Positions 36,720 to 49,835 of a DNA stretch of 64,000 nt are shown here, piece by piece (positions within the stretch are counted from its first letter, which is position 1; each line of letters opens with the position of its first letter). Position numbers and translations under genes: made by a program. Source of the stretch: Thioalkalivibrio sp. ALJ3 (GTDB taxonomy: Bacteria > Pseudomonadota > Gammaproteobacteria > Ectothiorhodospirales > Ectothiorhodospiraceae); contig NZ_KB897905.1 in the NCBI RefSeq assembly GCF_000377205.1, forward strand, positions 616,586 to 680,585, given 5' to 3'. Under the pieces are notes generated by a model. The model was not told the DNA's origin, did not search any database, and worked only from the letters and a program-made list of their open reading frames with translations.

Positions 36720-38764
36720 GCGGCATCCTCCAGACCACTGTGGCGCAGCAGGGCGTCGATCTCGGGATCGCGGCCACGGAAGGCACGAAATGAATCGGCC
36801 GCGGGTCGCGAGGCTCCAACCTCCAGGATCTCGCGCAGATAGGCCGCACCGACCTCGGGCGAAAACAGGCCCTCCTCCTCGAACCGCGCAAAGGCATCGG
36901 CGGACAGGACCTCCGCCCACTTGTAGCTGTAATAGCCCGCCGCATATCCGCCCGCGAAGATGTGCGCAAAACCATGGGGGAAACGGTTGAACGCGGGCGG
37001 CCGAACCACTGCGACCTCGTCACGCACAGTCTCCAGGAGATCGAGGATGGCCTGTGCACTGTCCGGTGCGGACCTCGCGTGCAGGCGCATGTCAAACAGG
37101 GAGAATTCGACCTGCCGCAGAAGCTGCATCGCGGCATGGAAGTGGCGGGTATCGACGAGGCGCTGATAGAGGTCATCCGGCATGGGTTGGCCGGTTTCGT
37201 AATGACGGGCAAACAGATCCAGCGCCTCGCGCTCCCAGCACCAATTCTCCATGAACTGGCTCGGGAGTTCGACGGCATCCCACTCGACCCCATTGATCCC
37301 GGCGATCTCCGGCTCGTTCACGCGCGTCAGCATGTGGTGGAGACCGTGGCCGAACTCGTGGAACAGGGTGATCACTTCGTCGTGGGTAAACAGCGCTGGC
37401 TTGCCATCCACGGGCGGGGTGGAGTTGCAGGTCATGAACGCGACCGGGACCTGCTGGGCCTCGGCCGAGACAAAACGCTGCCGGCAGACATCCATCCAGG
37501 CCCCGCCGCGCTTGTTCTTGCGAGCGTAAAGATCAAAGTAGAAACCCGCACGTTCGATGCCGTTCGCGTCAACTACTCGGTAGTAGCGAACGTCTTCATG
37601 CCAGCATTCGACATTCGGGTCGGCCTCGAAGCGCACGCCAAACAGGCGCTCGACCAGGCGAAACAGGCCTTCCACCGCCTGGCTGGCGGGAAAATAGGGC
37701 TTCAGCATTTCCTGACTCAGCCCGAGACGTCGCTCACGCATCTTCTCGGCGGCATAGGCCATGTCCCAGGCTTCGAGGGATTCGAGAGAGAGCTCTTCGC
37801 GGGCGAAGGCGCGCAGGTCGTCCAGATCCTGTTCGGCCCGGGGGCGTGCGCGCTGTGCGAGGTCGTGCAGAAAGGTATCAACCTGGGCGGCGCTCTCGGC
37901 CATCTTGGTCGCCAGCGAGCGCTCCGCGTAGTGCGCAAATCCCGTGATACTCGCCTTCTCCTCCCGCAACTGGAGGATCTCGACCATCACCTCGCTGTTG
38001 TCGAAGCGACCTGCATCGGATCCCTGGTCGGATGCTCGTGTCGCGAAGGCCTCGTAGACGCGGCGGCGCAGGTCTCGGTCGTCGGCATGGCTCATCACCG
38101 CGAAATAGCTGGGAAAATCCAGGGTGACAAGATAGCCGGTCTGTTCGTGGGCCCGGGCATTCTGGGCCAGCATGGCCTGTTCTGCGGCGGGTATGCCGGC
38201 GAGTGCGGCAGGGTCGTCGGTCTGCCAGGTCCAGGACTGGGTGGCATCGAGCACATTCTCCTCGAAGCGCGCGGTCAGTGCAGAGAGGCGGGAGTCGATC
38301 TCGCGCAGCCGTGCGCGCGCATCTTCGGGAAGAGCCACGCCGCTGAGGTGAAAGTCACGCAGGGCGTCATCGATCACCTTGCGCCGCTCGGGCGCGAGCC
38401 GCTCGTATTCGGGGCCATCTGCCAGGCGGCGGAAGGCGGCGTACAGGCCCTGGTGCTGCGACACCCAGCTGGCAAACTCAGACAGCTTGGGCAGACAGGC
38501 GTTGTAGGCCTGACGCAGGTCAGGGGTGTTCATCACCGCGTTCAGGTGACCGACCGGCGCCCACACTTGGGAGAGGCGGGCATCCAGGTGCTGCAATGGC
38601 GCGACGAGACCATCCCAGGTGGGCGAATCCCCGGCCTGCTGGACAAGATGCTCGATGCCGTCGCGGTTTTCCTGAAGGACGGTATCGAGTGCGGGGATCA
38701 CGTGTTCGGGGGCGATGGATCGAAACGCGGGGAGGCGATCCGTTTGCAGTAGGGGGTTGGTCAC
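36716..38764 (-). CDS. prlC: Oligopeptidase A (M3 family metallopeptidase)
   Basis: 682 residues with GTG start preceded by CAGGAG. The zinc site HEFGHGLHH lies near residue 470 with a downstream Glu ligand. It degrades short peptides, including signal peptides, in the cytosol. Length is normal for OpdA. It is the first gene of a two-gene operon with xthA. Confidence 0.96.
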   Translation of the reverse strand: MTNPLLQTDRLPAFRSIAPEHVIPALDTVLQENRDGIEHLVQQAGDSPTWDGLVAPLQHLDARLSQVWAPVGHLNAVMNTPDLRQAYNACLPKLSEFASWVSQHQGLYAAFRRLADGPEYERLAPERRKVIDDALRDFHLSGVALPEDARARLREIDSRLSALTARFEENVLDATQSWTWQTDDPAALAGIPAAEQAMLAQNARAHEQTGYLVTLDFPSYFAVMSHADDRDLRRRVYEAFATRASDQGSDAGRFDNSEVMVEILQLREEKASITGFAHYAERSLATKMAESAAQVDTFLHDLAQRARPRAEQDLDDLRAFAREELSLESLEAWDMAYAAEKMRERRLGLSQEMLKPYFPASQAVEGLFRLVERLFGVRFEADPNVECWHEDVRYYRVVDANGIERAGFYFDLYARKNKRGGAWMDVCRQRFVSAEAQQVPVAFMTCNSTPPVDGKPALFTHDEVITLFHEFGHGLHHMLTRVNEPEIAGINGVEWDAVELPSQFMENWCWEREALDLFARHYETGQPMPDDLYQRLVDTRHFHAAMQLLRQVEFSLFDMRLHARSAPDSAQAILDLLETVRDEVAVVRPPAFNRFPHGFAHIFAGGYAAGYYSYKWAEVLSADAFARFEEEGLFSPEVGAAYLREILEVGASRPAADSFRAFRGRDPEIDALLRHSGLEDAA

Positions 38765-38873
38765 GGTGACTCCTGATTCGGCCAGGTGGAATTATGCCAT
38801 TCGGACCGCTGGCTCGGGAGGGTGTTCCGGTGGGGACAACCGCGTCGGCCATCCCACCCGCCTCTCCGAGGAG

Positions 38874-39401
38874 TCAACGCGAGGGATTGTCTGAAGAGGG
38901 AGGATTCAGCGGGGCGTAAGGCCCCATTCCAACGGCCCATGCGAGGGGCCCGTAGAAGGGAGAGCGTCGAGTGTGCTGATACGTCTCCAAGGCGGCGTTG
39001 TAGCGCACCAGATTGTCTCCGATGGCCTGGTCGAGGGCACCGACCCGCCTCTCGGCTTCGTCCATTATTTCTTCTTTAATATCAACAGGTTGTTCTAATA
39101 TCAAATCCCAGGTGGCTCGAATCTCGCGCTCAGTGTCGGCGACGGTCGACAGGTCCCCCTGGCGGCGGGCCATTTCCTGACGTTCTAACAACCGGTGAAG
39201 GTTCTGGAGTGCGCACACGCGGCTTCCTGCTTCGGAGCATAGCCGCTGAAGATGGCCGTTTCGCTGGACCAGGAGGCGTTCCAACTGGTCCCATGCCCCG
39301 ACGACCCGGCGCTCCTGAACAGCCAGGTGGGAATACATGCGGATGACAGCCAGTGTCAGGCTGACCAGCCCGACGATCGCAAGGATGACGAAGCCCGCCA
39401 T
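38874..39401 (-). CDS. LemA-like membrane protein
   Basis: 175 residues. One N-terminal transmembrane segment (FVILAIVGLVSLTLAVI) is followed by a helical coiled-coil region with LemA-type features: VVGAWDQLERLLVQRNGHLQRL and later DNLVRYNAALETYQ. LemA proteins are anchored helical bundles of unknown function. The proline-rich end is not conserved in the family. Same strand as gyrB, 6 bp after it; likely read from the gyrB transcript. Confidence 0.65.
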   Translation of the reverse strand: MAGFVILAIVGLVSLTLAVIRMYSHLAVQERRVVGAWDQLERLLVQRNGHLQRLCSEAGSRVCALQNLHRLLERQEMARRQGDLSTVADTEREIRATWDLILEQPVDIKEEIMDEAERRVGALDQAIGDNLVRYNAALETYQHTRRSPFYGPLAWAVGMGPYAPLNPPSSDNPSR

Positions 39402-39407
39402 CGGGAG

Positions 39408-42988
<3,581 letters not shown>

Positions 42989-43002
42989 TCACCCCACCGC
43001 GG

Positions 43003-44106
43003 CTACAGTCGCATCGGCATAACGACGTAGCGCGCGCCGCCCGGTGGTTCCGCCTGGACCAGAATCGAGGAATTGCCATCGCGCAGACCAATGCGCACCC
43101 GATCGGTTTCGATGGCGTTGAGAACATCCACCAGGTACCCGAGATTGAATCCAATCTCCATGGCCGGCCCTTGATATTCGGCCTCGACCGATTCCTGGGC
43201 CTCTTCTCGATCCGCATTGTGCGTCATCACCTGACACCCTTGGTCCCCGAGCGTCATGCGAACACCGCGGTACTTGTCCGATGCCACGATCGATACCCGC
43301 GAGAGCGCCTGTTTCAGCCGCTCTCGCTCCACCGTCAGGGTGGCCGGGAGATCGGTCGGGATCACGCGCTCGTAATCCGGAAACCGCCCTTCGATCACCT
43401 TGCTCCGCAATACGGCGCTCCCAAGATCGAACAGTACCTGATCGTCACTGAACCCCACTCGGACCGGGACCTCATCATCCGACAGATTGCGGCGCAGCTC
43501 CGCGACAGTCTTGCGGGGAACGATCTTCTCCACTCGCCCGTCAATCGCCTGATCCAGTTCCGCCTCGGCCAGTGCCAGCCGATGCCCATCAGTGGCCACG
43601 GCCCTCAGACTGTGTCCACTGGCCACCAGCAACAGACCCTGCAGGTAGTAGCGCACGTCCTGCTGCGCCATGGAGAACATCGTCGCTTCCAGTAATCGAC
43701 GCAGGCGGTTCTGGGGGATGTCTAGGCTCCATTCCGGGCTTTTGCCCTCCCAGTCAGGAAAATCCCCGCCCGGGAGCGTCGCCAACGAAAATCGCGAACC
43801 TGCGAATCCCACCGACATCCGTTCACCGTCGATCGTCGCACGGATCTCGCAGTCCTCCGGCGCCGCCTTGACCACATCCAGCAGCTTGCGGACCGAAACG
43901 GTCACGTCGCATTCGCCCGGGATACTTCCGGCCGCTTCGCCTTGCCAGGCGAGTTCCAGGTCCGTCGTATCCATCCGGATACCGCCACGTTCGTCCGACC
44001 GTAAACGGACGTTGCCGAGGATCGGCATCGTCAACCGTTTTTCGGCCGCCCCGACAATCCGTTGCAGGGCATCAGTCATCGCTTCGCGCTGGAAAGTGAG
44101 TTCCAT
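43003..44106 (-). CDS. dnaN: DNA polymerase III beta sliding clamp
   Basis: 367 residues, ATG start with AGGACA upstream. The three-domain clamp ends with VVMPMRL, matching the conserved C-terminal VMPMRL tail. The ring tethers polymerase III to DNA and recruits other factors. Follows dnaA across a 254-bp spacer holding DnaA boxes, with recF 14 bp downstream. Confidence 0.98.
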   Translation of the reverse strand: MELTFQREAMTDALQRIVGAAEKRLTMPILGNVRLRSDERGGIRMDTTDLELAWQGEAAGSIPGECDVTVSVRKLLDVVKAAPEDCEIRATIDGERMSVGFAGSRFSLATLPGGDFPDWEGKSPEWSLDIPQNRLRRLLEATMFSMAQQDVRYYLQGLLLVASGHSLRAVATDGHRLALAEAELDQAIDGRVEKIVPRKTVAELRRNLSDDEVPVRVGFSDDQVLFDLGSAVLRSKVIEGRFPDYERVIPTDLPATLTVERERLKQALSRVSIVASDKYRGVRMTLGDQGCQVMTHNADREEAQESVEAEYQGPAMEIGFNLGYLVDVLNAIETDRVRIGLRDGNSSILVQAEPPGGARYVVMPMRL

Positions 44107-44360
44107 GGCGGTGTCCTGTAATTGGGTTTAAGTAATATAGAACTGATAATAATAAGGCCCGCTTCTCCTTGTGCGGAAATCCTTTATCTATTTGAATATA
44201 CGACACTTTATGGCCATAAATCGGCCTTGAAACCTCTGTGTTGGCTGTGTCTATCCTGTGGATGAAATTGGCTGGAAAAATCTTTGGCCAGATACCAACG
44301 TCTTCTACCCATCTTATCCACAGTTTGTTCCCGATCCACGATGTCGCATCCCGAAAGGCC
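44107..44360. other. Candidate oriC / DnaA-box region between dnaA and dnaN
   Basis: The spacer is AT-rich for this genome, especially 44129-44157 and 44181-44220. It contains a perfect DnaA box TTATCCACA at 44314-44322 (plus strand), a one-mismatch box TGTGGATGA at 44257-44265 (minus strand), and a perfect 14-bp palindrome TTTATGGCCATAAA at 44207-44220. It could be the replication origin or the autoregulated dnaN promoter. Only two good boxes were found, and the dnaA-rpmH gap was the alternative considered. Confidence 0.6.
44314..44322 (+). promoter_or_regulatory. DnaA box
   Basis: TTATCCACA is the exact R1-type DnaA binding site, 47 bp beyond the dnaA stop, next to AT-rich DNA. Confidence 0.85.
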
Positions 44361-45728
44361 TCAGCTGCTCAACGTTCGCAGCAGATTGGCGTAGTCCTCG
44401 TCCAGGCTGGCGTCCGCTTCGCGTAGTTCCGTAATCTTGCGGCAGGCATGTATAACCGTCGTATGGTCGCGACCGCCAAAGGCCTGCCCGATCTCCGGCA
44501 GGCTGTGCTGGGTCAGTTCCTTGGCCAACGCCATGGCCATCTGCCGCGGCCGGGCGACAGAACGGCTGCGGCGGGTCGACAGCAGATCCGCTACCTTGAT
44601 GCGATAGTAGTCCGCCACGGTTTTCTGGATGTTTTCCAGCGTGATCAACTTGCTTTGAACCGCGAGCAGGTCGCGCAGGGCCTCCTTGGCGAAGTCCAGG
44701 GTGATGGGCTTGCCGGTGAAGTGCGCATTGGCGATCACGCGCCGCAGCGAACCCTCCAGCTCGCGAATGTTGGAGCGGATGCGCTTGCCCATGAAAAAGG
44801 CCACCTCGGTTGGCAGCTCGATCCCGGCCTGTTCCGCCTTGCGTTGCAGGATGGCTACGCGTGTCTCCAGCTCCGGAGGCTCGATGGCGATGGTCAGGCC
44901 CCAGCCAAAGCGCGACTTCAGTCGTTCCTCCAGCCCTTCGACCTCCTTCGGATAACGATCCGAGGTCAGAATGATCTGCTGCTGACCTTCCAGCAACGCA
45001 TTGAATGTGTGGAAGAATTCTTCCTGTGACCGTTCCTTGTTGGCAAAGAACTGGATGTCGTCGATCAGCAGGGCATCGGCCGAGCGGTAGTGCTGCTTGA
45101 AGTCGTCGATCGCGTTGTGCTGCAACGCCTTGATCATGTCGGCGACGAAGCGTTCCGAGTGCAGATAGATGATCCGTCCTTCGGGCTGTCGTGCCAGGAT
45201 GCTGTTGCCGATCGCGTGCATCAGATGGGTCTTGCCCAGGCCGACCCCGCCATAGATGAACAACGGGTTGTAGGCCACACCCGGGTTTTCCGCCACCTGC
45301 AGGCTCGCGGCTCGCGCCAGCTGGTTGGACTTGCCCTCGACAAAGGTGTCGAAGGTGAAGGCCGGATTGAGGTTGCTGACAGGTCCCTTGGGCACCGCCG
45401 CCCGGCGCGGCGCCGAGGTCGTCTGGACCGAGGGCGGGGCAGCGTCTTCCGTCGCCTCGGCCGACCATTCCGCACCACCGATCCCCAGGCGTACGCGCTG
45501 CCCGTCGACCCCGTCGGCGCCAGGACGGACCTCGCTCACGGCTTCCTCGATCGAACCGAGCAGGTGGTCACGGACGTGCTCGAATACGAACTGGTTCGGC
45601 GCCAGCAAGCGCAAGGCCCCACCATCCTCTTCGGCATGCAGGGGCCGCAGCCAGGTGTTCAGCTGTTGCTCACTCACGCGACCCTGCAGGCGATCCAGAC
45701 AGGCTGTCCACAGGGTATTGGCAGTCAC
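44361..45728 (-). CDS. dnaA: Chromosomal replication initiator DnaA
   Basis: 455 residues from a GTG start. Domain I occupies about residues 1-90, a Pro/Ala/Ser linker follows, and the AAA+ domain shows [16 protein letters not shown] (Walker A) and LLIDDIQFF (Walker B). The DNA-binding domain IV has [15 protein letters not shown]. It opens the origin by binding DnaA boxes. It leads the minus-strand replication operon, divergent from rpmH. Confidence 0.98.
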   Translation of the reverse strand: MTANTLWTACLDRLQGRVSEQQLNTWLRPLHAEEDGGALRLLAPNQFVFEHVRDHLLGSIEEAVSEVRPGADGVDGQRVRLGIGGAEWSAEATEDAAPPSVQTTSAPRRAAVPKGPVSNLNPAFTFDTFVEGKSNQLARAASLQVAENPGVAYNPLFIYGGVGLGKTHLMHAIGNSILARQPEGRIIYLHSERFVADMIKALQHNAIDDFKQHYRSADALLIDDIQFFANKERSQEEFFHTFNALLEGQQQIILTSDRYPKEVEGLEERLKSRFGWGLTIAIEPPELETRVAILQRKAEQAGIELPTEVAFFMGKRIRSNIRELEGSLRRVIANAHFTGKPITLDFAKEALRDLLAVQSKLITLENIQKTVADYYRIKVADLLSTRRSRSVARPRQMAMALAKELTQHSLPEIGQAFGGRDHTTVIHACRKITELREADASLDEDYANLLRTLSS

Positions 45729-45833
45729 ACGCGGGTCTCCGGAATCAAGAGAGGTTCAGGGGATCCCGAGTCTACGCCGATGCCACCCTGCTGCGCTAGC
45801 CGCTGCTCGCCCCATGATTGACTTCGTGCACGG

Positions 45834-45862
45834 TTGACGGTAGTTTTCTCCGCCCTTTATCC
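45834..45862 (+). promoter_or_regulatory. Probable rpmH promoter
   Basis: TTGACG (45834-45839) and TTATCC (45857-45862) are separated by 17 bp, 18 bp before the rpmH start codon. The -35 is near consensus; the -10 is weak. It would drive the rpmH-rnpA-yidD-yidC unit. Confidence 0.55.
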
Positions 45863-45880
45863 CATAGTCCGAGATTCGTC

Positions 45881-46021
45881 ATGAAGCGCACCTTTCAACC
45901 GAGTCGGCTTGTCCGCGCCCGTACCCACGGCTTCCGTGCCCGCATGGCCACCCGTGGCGGCCGCAAGGTCCTGAACGCCCGTCGCGCCAAAGGCCGCAAG
46001 CGTCTCTGCCCGACCAACTGA
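45881..46021 (+). CDS. rpmH: 50S ribosomal protein L34
   Basis: 46 residues, very basic, with the diagnostic MKRTFQPS start and [22 protein letters not shown] core. The end LCPTN is less usual than the common form. The longer upstream frame extension is not protein-like. It is divergent from dnaA and starts the rpmH-rnpA-yidD-yidC order found across bacteria. Confidence 0.98.
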   Translation: MKRTFQPSRLVRARTHGFRARMATRGGRKVLNARRAKGRKRLCPTN

Positions 46022-46043
46022 TTGCGCTGACCGGCCGGCCATT

Positions 46044-46394
46044 ATGACCGCCCGGGCGCAGGGCTTCCCGCGCCAGGCGCGCCTGCTGGTCGGTGCTGAT
46101 TTCCAGCATGTTTTTGCCGATGCGCGGCCCGTCCGTGGTCGTTACTTGACGCTGCTGAGTCGCGCGCGCGAGGGTGCCGAGGAGCCGCGCCTGGGGTTGG
46201 CCATTGGCAAGCGTCATGTCCGGAACGCCACGGACCGCAACCGGATCAAGCGCATCGCGCGCGAGGCCTTTCGCCAACGCCGCGCTGTGTTGCCACCGGT
46301 GGACCTGATTGTCCTGGCCCGGCCAGGGGCCGGAGCCTGTGACCGTCGAGCCCTGCGCTTGGAGATGGAAACGCTGCTGGATCGCCTGCAATGA
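46044..46394 (+). CDS. rnpA: Ribonuclease P protein component
   Basis: 116 residues. The RNR motif RNRIKRIAREAFR binds RNase P RNA; the leader FQHVFADARPVRGRYLTLL is also typical. Together with the catalytic RNA (not in this window) it trims tRNA 5' ends. It overlaps yidD by four bases. Confidence 0.96.
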   Translation: MTARAQGFPRQARLLVGADFQHVFADARPVRGRYLTLLSRAREGAEEPRLGLAIGKRHVRNATDRNRIKRIAREAFRQRRAVLPPVDLIVLARPGAGACDRRALRLEMETLLDRLQ

Positions 46395-46648
46395 CGCTTG
46401 TACGCAAGATCGCCCTGCTGCCGGTGCGTGCCTATCAATACGGTCTTTCCCCGTTCATGGCCCCGCACTGCCGGCATTATCCGACGTGCTCCGCCTACAC
46501 CGTCGAGGCGGTGGAAAAACACGGGGTAGCACGTGGCTTCTGGCTTGGCCTGCGGCGAATCCTGCGCTGCCACCCGTGGTCGCCCGGGGGCTATGATCCC
46601 GTGCCGGAACCCCGTCTGTCCGCCCATTCGCATCGATCCCGGAAATAG
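46391..46648 (+). CDS. yidD: Membrane protein insertion efficiency factor YidD
   Basis: 85 residues with the invariant HCRHYPTCSAYTVEAVEKHG and LRCHPWSPGGYDPVP stretches. It is a small amphipathic inner-membrane-associated protein that aids YidC-dependent insertion. Starts in the last codon of rnpA (ATGA). Confidence 0.96.
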   Translation: MTLVRKIALLPVRAYQYGLSPFMAPHCRHYPTCSAYTVEAVEKHGVARGFWLGLRRILRCHPWSPGGYDPVPEPRLSAHSHRSRK

Positions 46649-46656
46649 TCGCGCTC

Positions 46657-48363
46657 ATGGATAACTTGCGTCCCCTTTTGTGGCTCAGCCTGGCCTTCGT
46701 CCTGTTCCTGATGTGGCAGGCCTGGAATCAGGATTACGGCACCCCTGCGGAACCCGAGACCGCCGAGCAGGAAGTCGAGGATCCCGAGGCGCGCCCCGAG
46801 GACGTGCCCGATGCCCCGCAGTTCGAGGACGAGGATGATCCCCGCGCCGCGGCCGAGGACGAGCCCGATCTCAGCCCGATCCAGGAGCCGGATCGCCGCC
46901 AGTTCACCGTTCGTACCGACAAGCACGAACTGCTGATCGATACCCGTGGCGGCACTATCCTGCGGGCTGATCTCCTCCAGTATCCGCGCGACCTTCAGGA
47001 CGACCCGCTGGTGCCCGTGCGCCTGTTCGACCACCGTGTGCGGGGCTATGTCGCCCAGAGCGGCCTGACGCACGACCGCGTCAACGATCGGGCGATGGAA
47101 GGCCGGGCCCCCTCGCACCACGCCAACTTCGAGGTCGAAGGCGATCATTTCGAGATGGCCGAGGGCGACGATACCCTCCAGGTGCCGATGCGCTGGGTCT
47201 CGGACGATGGCGAGATCGAGGTCATCAAGACCTACACCTTTACCCGCGGGACCCACCTGATCGAGGTGGATTACGAGGTCCGCAACCAGGGCGATTCCAC
47301 CTGGAGCGGACGCCAGTATCGCCAGCTGCGCCACGGGCCAACCCCGGATCGCGAATCCTGGTGGTTGTACACCTTTACCGGCGCGGCCTACTACGACGGC
47401 AGCTACCAGCGCGAGCGCTTCGAATCGCTCGCCGATGACCCGATCCAGCAGCGCTTGCATGGCGGCTGGGTGGCGATGATCCAGCACTATTTCGTCTCCG
47501 CCTGGGTTCCGGGCGAGGACGAGGTGAACGCCCTGTACGCGCGCGCCGTGCCCGGCGAAGTCGGCGAGGAATACCTGATCGGCCTGCACTCGGCCGAGCC
47601 CCTGACTGTGCGCCCGGGCGAAAGCGGGCAGCTGCAGACGCGCCTGTGGGTCGGGCCGAAGCTGCAGGATGAACTCTCCGAGATCGCCCAGGGGCTGGAA
47701 CTGACCGTCGACTACGGGATGTTCACCTTCCTGGCCAAGCCGCTGTTCTGGCTGCTGGACCTGATCCACAGCGTCGTCGGGAACTGGGGCTGGTCGATCG
47801 TGCTGCTGACCATCCTGATCAAGATCGCGTTCTTCAAGTTGTCCGCGACCAGCTACCGCTCCATGGCGCGCATGCGCAAGGTCGCGCCCAAGCTGCAGGC
47901 ACTGAAGGAGCGCTACAAGGACGACAAGCAGCGCATGAACCAGGCGCTGATGGACCTCTACAAGAAGGAGAAGATCAACCCGCTGGGTGGCTGTCTCCCG
48001 ATCCTGGTCCAGATCCCGGTGTTCATCGCCCTGTACTGGGTGCTGCTGGAGAGTGTGGAACTGCGCCAGGCCCCGTGGTGGCTGTGGATCCAGGATCTGT
48101 CCTCGCGTGATCCGTACTTCATCCTGCCGATCCTGATGGGCGTGTCCATGTTCGTGCAGTACAAGCTGAACCCGCCGCCGATGGACCCGGTGCAGCAGAA
48201 GATCTTCATGGCGCTGCCGTTCGTGTTCACCGTGTTCTTCGCCTTCTTCCCGGCGGGCCTGGTGCTGTACTGGTTCACCAACAACCTGTTCTCCATCGCC
48301 CAGCAGTGGTACATCACGCGCAAGATCGAGGGCGGCGAGGACCCGGACAAGCAGAAGAGCTGA
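46657..48363 (+). CDS. yidC: Membrane protein insertase YidC
   Basis: 568 residues. An N-terminal membrane segment is followed by a large periplasmic domain beginning with an acidic, low-complexity linker (about residues 28-80), then the five-helix insertase core with LLTILIKIAFFKLSATSYRSMARM and NPLGGCLPILVQIPVF. It inserts and folds inner-membrane proteins, including subunits of the ATP synthase encoded downstream. Acidic linker is longer than in E. coli. Confidence 0.97.
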   Translation: MDNLRPLLWLSLAFVLFLMWQAWNQDYGTPAEPETAEQEVEDPEARPEDVPDAPQFEDEDDPRAAAEDEPDLSPIQEPDRRQFTVRTDKHELLIDTRGGTILRADLLQYPRDLQDDPLVPVRLFDHRVRGYVAQSGLTHDRVNDRAMEGRAPSHHANFEVEGDHFEMAEGDDTLQVPMRWVSDDGEIEVIKTYTFTRGTHLIEVDYEVRNQGDSTWSGRQYRQLRHGPTPDRESWWLYTFTGAAYYDGSYQRERFESLADDPIQQRLHGGWVAMIQHYFVSAWVPGEDEVNALYARAVPGEVGEEYLIGLHSAEPLTVRPGESGQLQTRLWVGPKLQDELSEIAQGLELTVDYGMFTFLAKPLFWLLDLIHSVVGNWGWSIVLLTILIKIAFFKLSATSYRSMARMRKVAPKLQALKERYKDDKQRMNQALMDLYKKEKINPLGGCLPILVQIPVFIALYWVLLESVELRQAPWWLWIQDLSSRDPYFILPILMGVSMFVQYKLNPPPMDPVQQKIFMALPFVFTVFFAFFPAGLVLYWFTNNLFSIAQQWYITRKIEGGEDPDKQKS

Positions 48364-48370
48364 CCGGGCC

Positions 48371-49684
48371 GTGACCGTGGCGGATACCATCGTCGCGGTT
48401 GCCACCCCGCCGGGGGTCGGCGGCATCGGCGTGGTCCGCCTGTCGGGCCCCGAGGCACTGACGATCGCGCGGCGCCTGACCGGGCGCGACCGCCTTCGAC
48501 CGCGCCATGCCCACTACGGCCGCCTCCTCGATCCGGGCAGCGGCGAGGCGATCGACGATGGCCTGATCCTCTATTTCCCCGCGCCTCATTCCTACACCGG
48601 CGAGGACGTGATCGAGTTGCAGGGCCACGGCAGCCCGGTGCTGCTGGAGGCGCTCGTCGCGGCATCAGTCGATCTCGGCGCCCGCCGCGCGCGGCCGGGC
48701 GAATTCACCGAACAGGCCTTTCTGAACGGCCGCCTCGACCTCGCGCAGGCCGAGGCCGTCGCCGATCTGATCCATGCCCAGACGGCCCAGGCCGCGCGCC
48801 TGGCCCGCTCCAGCCTCGATGGCGCGCTGGCCGCGGAGCTGGAGCCGGTCTCCCGGGCCATCCGCGACATGCGCGTGATCATCGAGGCCGAGATCGACTT
48901 CGGCGAGACCGACCTCGAATCCGAGGCCGCCCCGGATATCGCCCGGCGGGCGGAGAACCTGCACACGACTATCCTTGCGCTCCTCGAGCGTTTGCGCCCG
49001 GCCCGCTACTTCGCCCAGGGCCTGCGTCTGGCCCTGGTGGGTGCCCCGAATGTCGGCAAGTCCAGCCTGATGAATCGCCTGGCCGAGAGCGAGGTGGCGA
49101 TCGTCACCGACCGCCCCGGGACCACCCGCGACGTGCTGCGCTCACCCATCGCCATTCACGGCATCCCGGTCGAGCTGATCGATACCGCCGGCTTGCATGC
49201 CAGCGACGATCCCGTAGAGCGGATCGGCATGCAGCGCGCCCGCGAGGCGGCGACCGGGGCCGACCTGATCCTGGAGCTGCGGGATCTGACCCGGCCGGAC
49301 GCCGTCCCCGATCTGGAGGCCCCGCCCGAGATCCCGCGGCTCACGGTCTGGAACAAGCAGGACTGCGTTGGGGATTCCCGACCTGCAGAGGGGATCGTCA
49401 TCTCGGCGCGCACGGGCGCGGGCATCGATGAACTGAAGCAGGCGATCGTCGAGCGGCTGGGTGCCGGCGAGGGCGGGCAGCAGCGCTTCAGCGTGCGGGC
49501 CCGCCATCTCGATGGCCTGCGCCTTGCGGCGCTGCATCTGGGTGGTATCGAGGCCAGTGCTGCACCCGACCTGATCGCCGAGGAGCTGCGCCTGGCCGAG
49601 GCCGCGCTGGATGCCCTGCTGGGTCGCCAGGACCACGAGGCCCTGCTCGGCGAGATCTTCGCCGGCTTCTGCATCGGCAAGTGA
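48371..49684 (+). CDS. mnmE: tRNA modification GTPase MnmE
   Basis: 437 residues from a GTG start. An N-terminal tetrahydrofolate-binding domain ([16 protein letters not shown]), helical domain and inserted G domain with [21 protein letters not shown] and DTAGLH are visible, ending in the catalytic CIGK. With MnmG it makes the xmnm5U modification at tRNA wobble uridines. It is normal in length. Confidence 0.97.
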   Translation: MTVADTIVAVATPPGVGGIGVVRLSGPEALTIARRLTGRDRLRPRHAHYGRLLDPGSGEAIDDGLILYFPAPHSYTGEDVIELQGHGSPVLLEALVAASVDLGARRARPGEFTEQAFLNGRLDLAQAEAVADLIHAQTAQAARLARSSLDGALAAELEPVSRAIRDMRVIIEAEIDFGETDLESEAAPDIARRAENLHTTILALLERLRPARYFAQGLRLALVGAPNVGKSSLMNRLAESEVAIVTDRPGTTRDVLRSPIAIHGIPVELIDTAGLHASDDPVERIGMQRAREAATGADLILELRDLTRPDAVPDLEAPPEIPRLTVWNKQDCVGDSRPAEGIVISARTGAGIDELKQAIVERLGAGEGGQQRFSVRARHLDGLRLAALHLGGIEASAAPDLIAEELRLAEAALDALLGRQDHEALLGEIFAGFCIGK

Positions 49685-49690
49685 TGGCGT

Positions 49691-49745
49691 AGCAAAACCC
49701 TGATCCATGTATACGCTCGCCTTGTTACCCCAGGATTCCGCGATC
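49691..49745 (+). repeat. Degenerate left end of the parA-parB/glmU-glmS element
   Basis: Segments CCCTGATCCATGTATACGCT and TACCCCAGGATTCCG follow the same order and spacing as the left terminal arm and first inner stem of the elements at 53090 and 62746. The remainder and the right end are missing. The rest of the mnmE-mnmG gap shows nothing recognisable. Confidence 0.6.
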
Positions 49746-49835
49746 CCGTTGCGGCCGCTTCGATGCCGCCGCCACTCCTGCTAAACTGCTGATTTTACGT
49801 TTTCGGGCCGACCATCGGTCGGGCTTATAGAGGTC

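Noticed and set aside
46591-48426. Long minus-strand frame opposite yidC
   Set aside because: It is a codon-position shadow of a GC-rich real gene: low-complexity His/Gln/Val/Leu composition, no family features. The same holds for long opposite frames over ccsB (473-1825), gyrB, atpA/atpG (56923-59175), atpD (59408-61369) and glmU.
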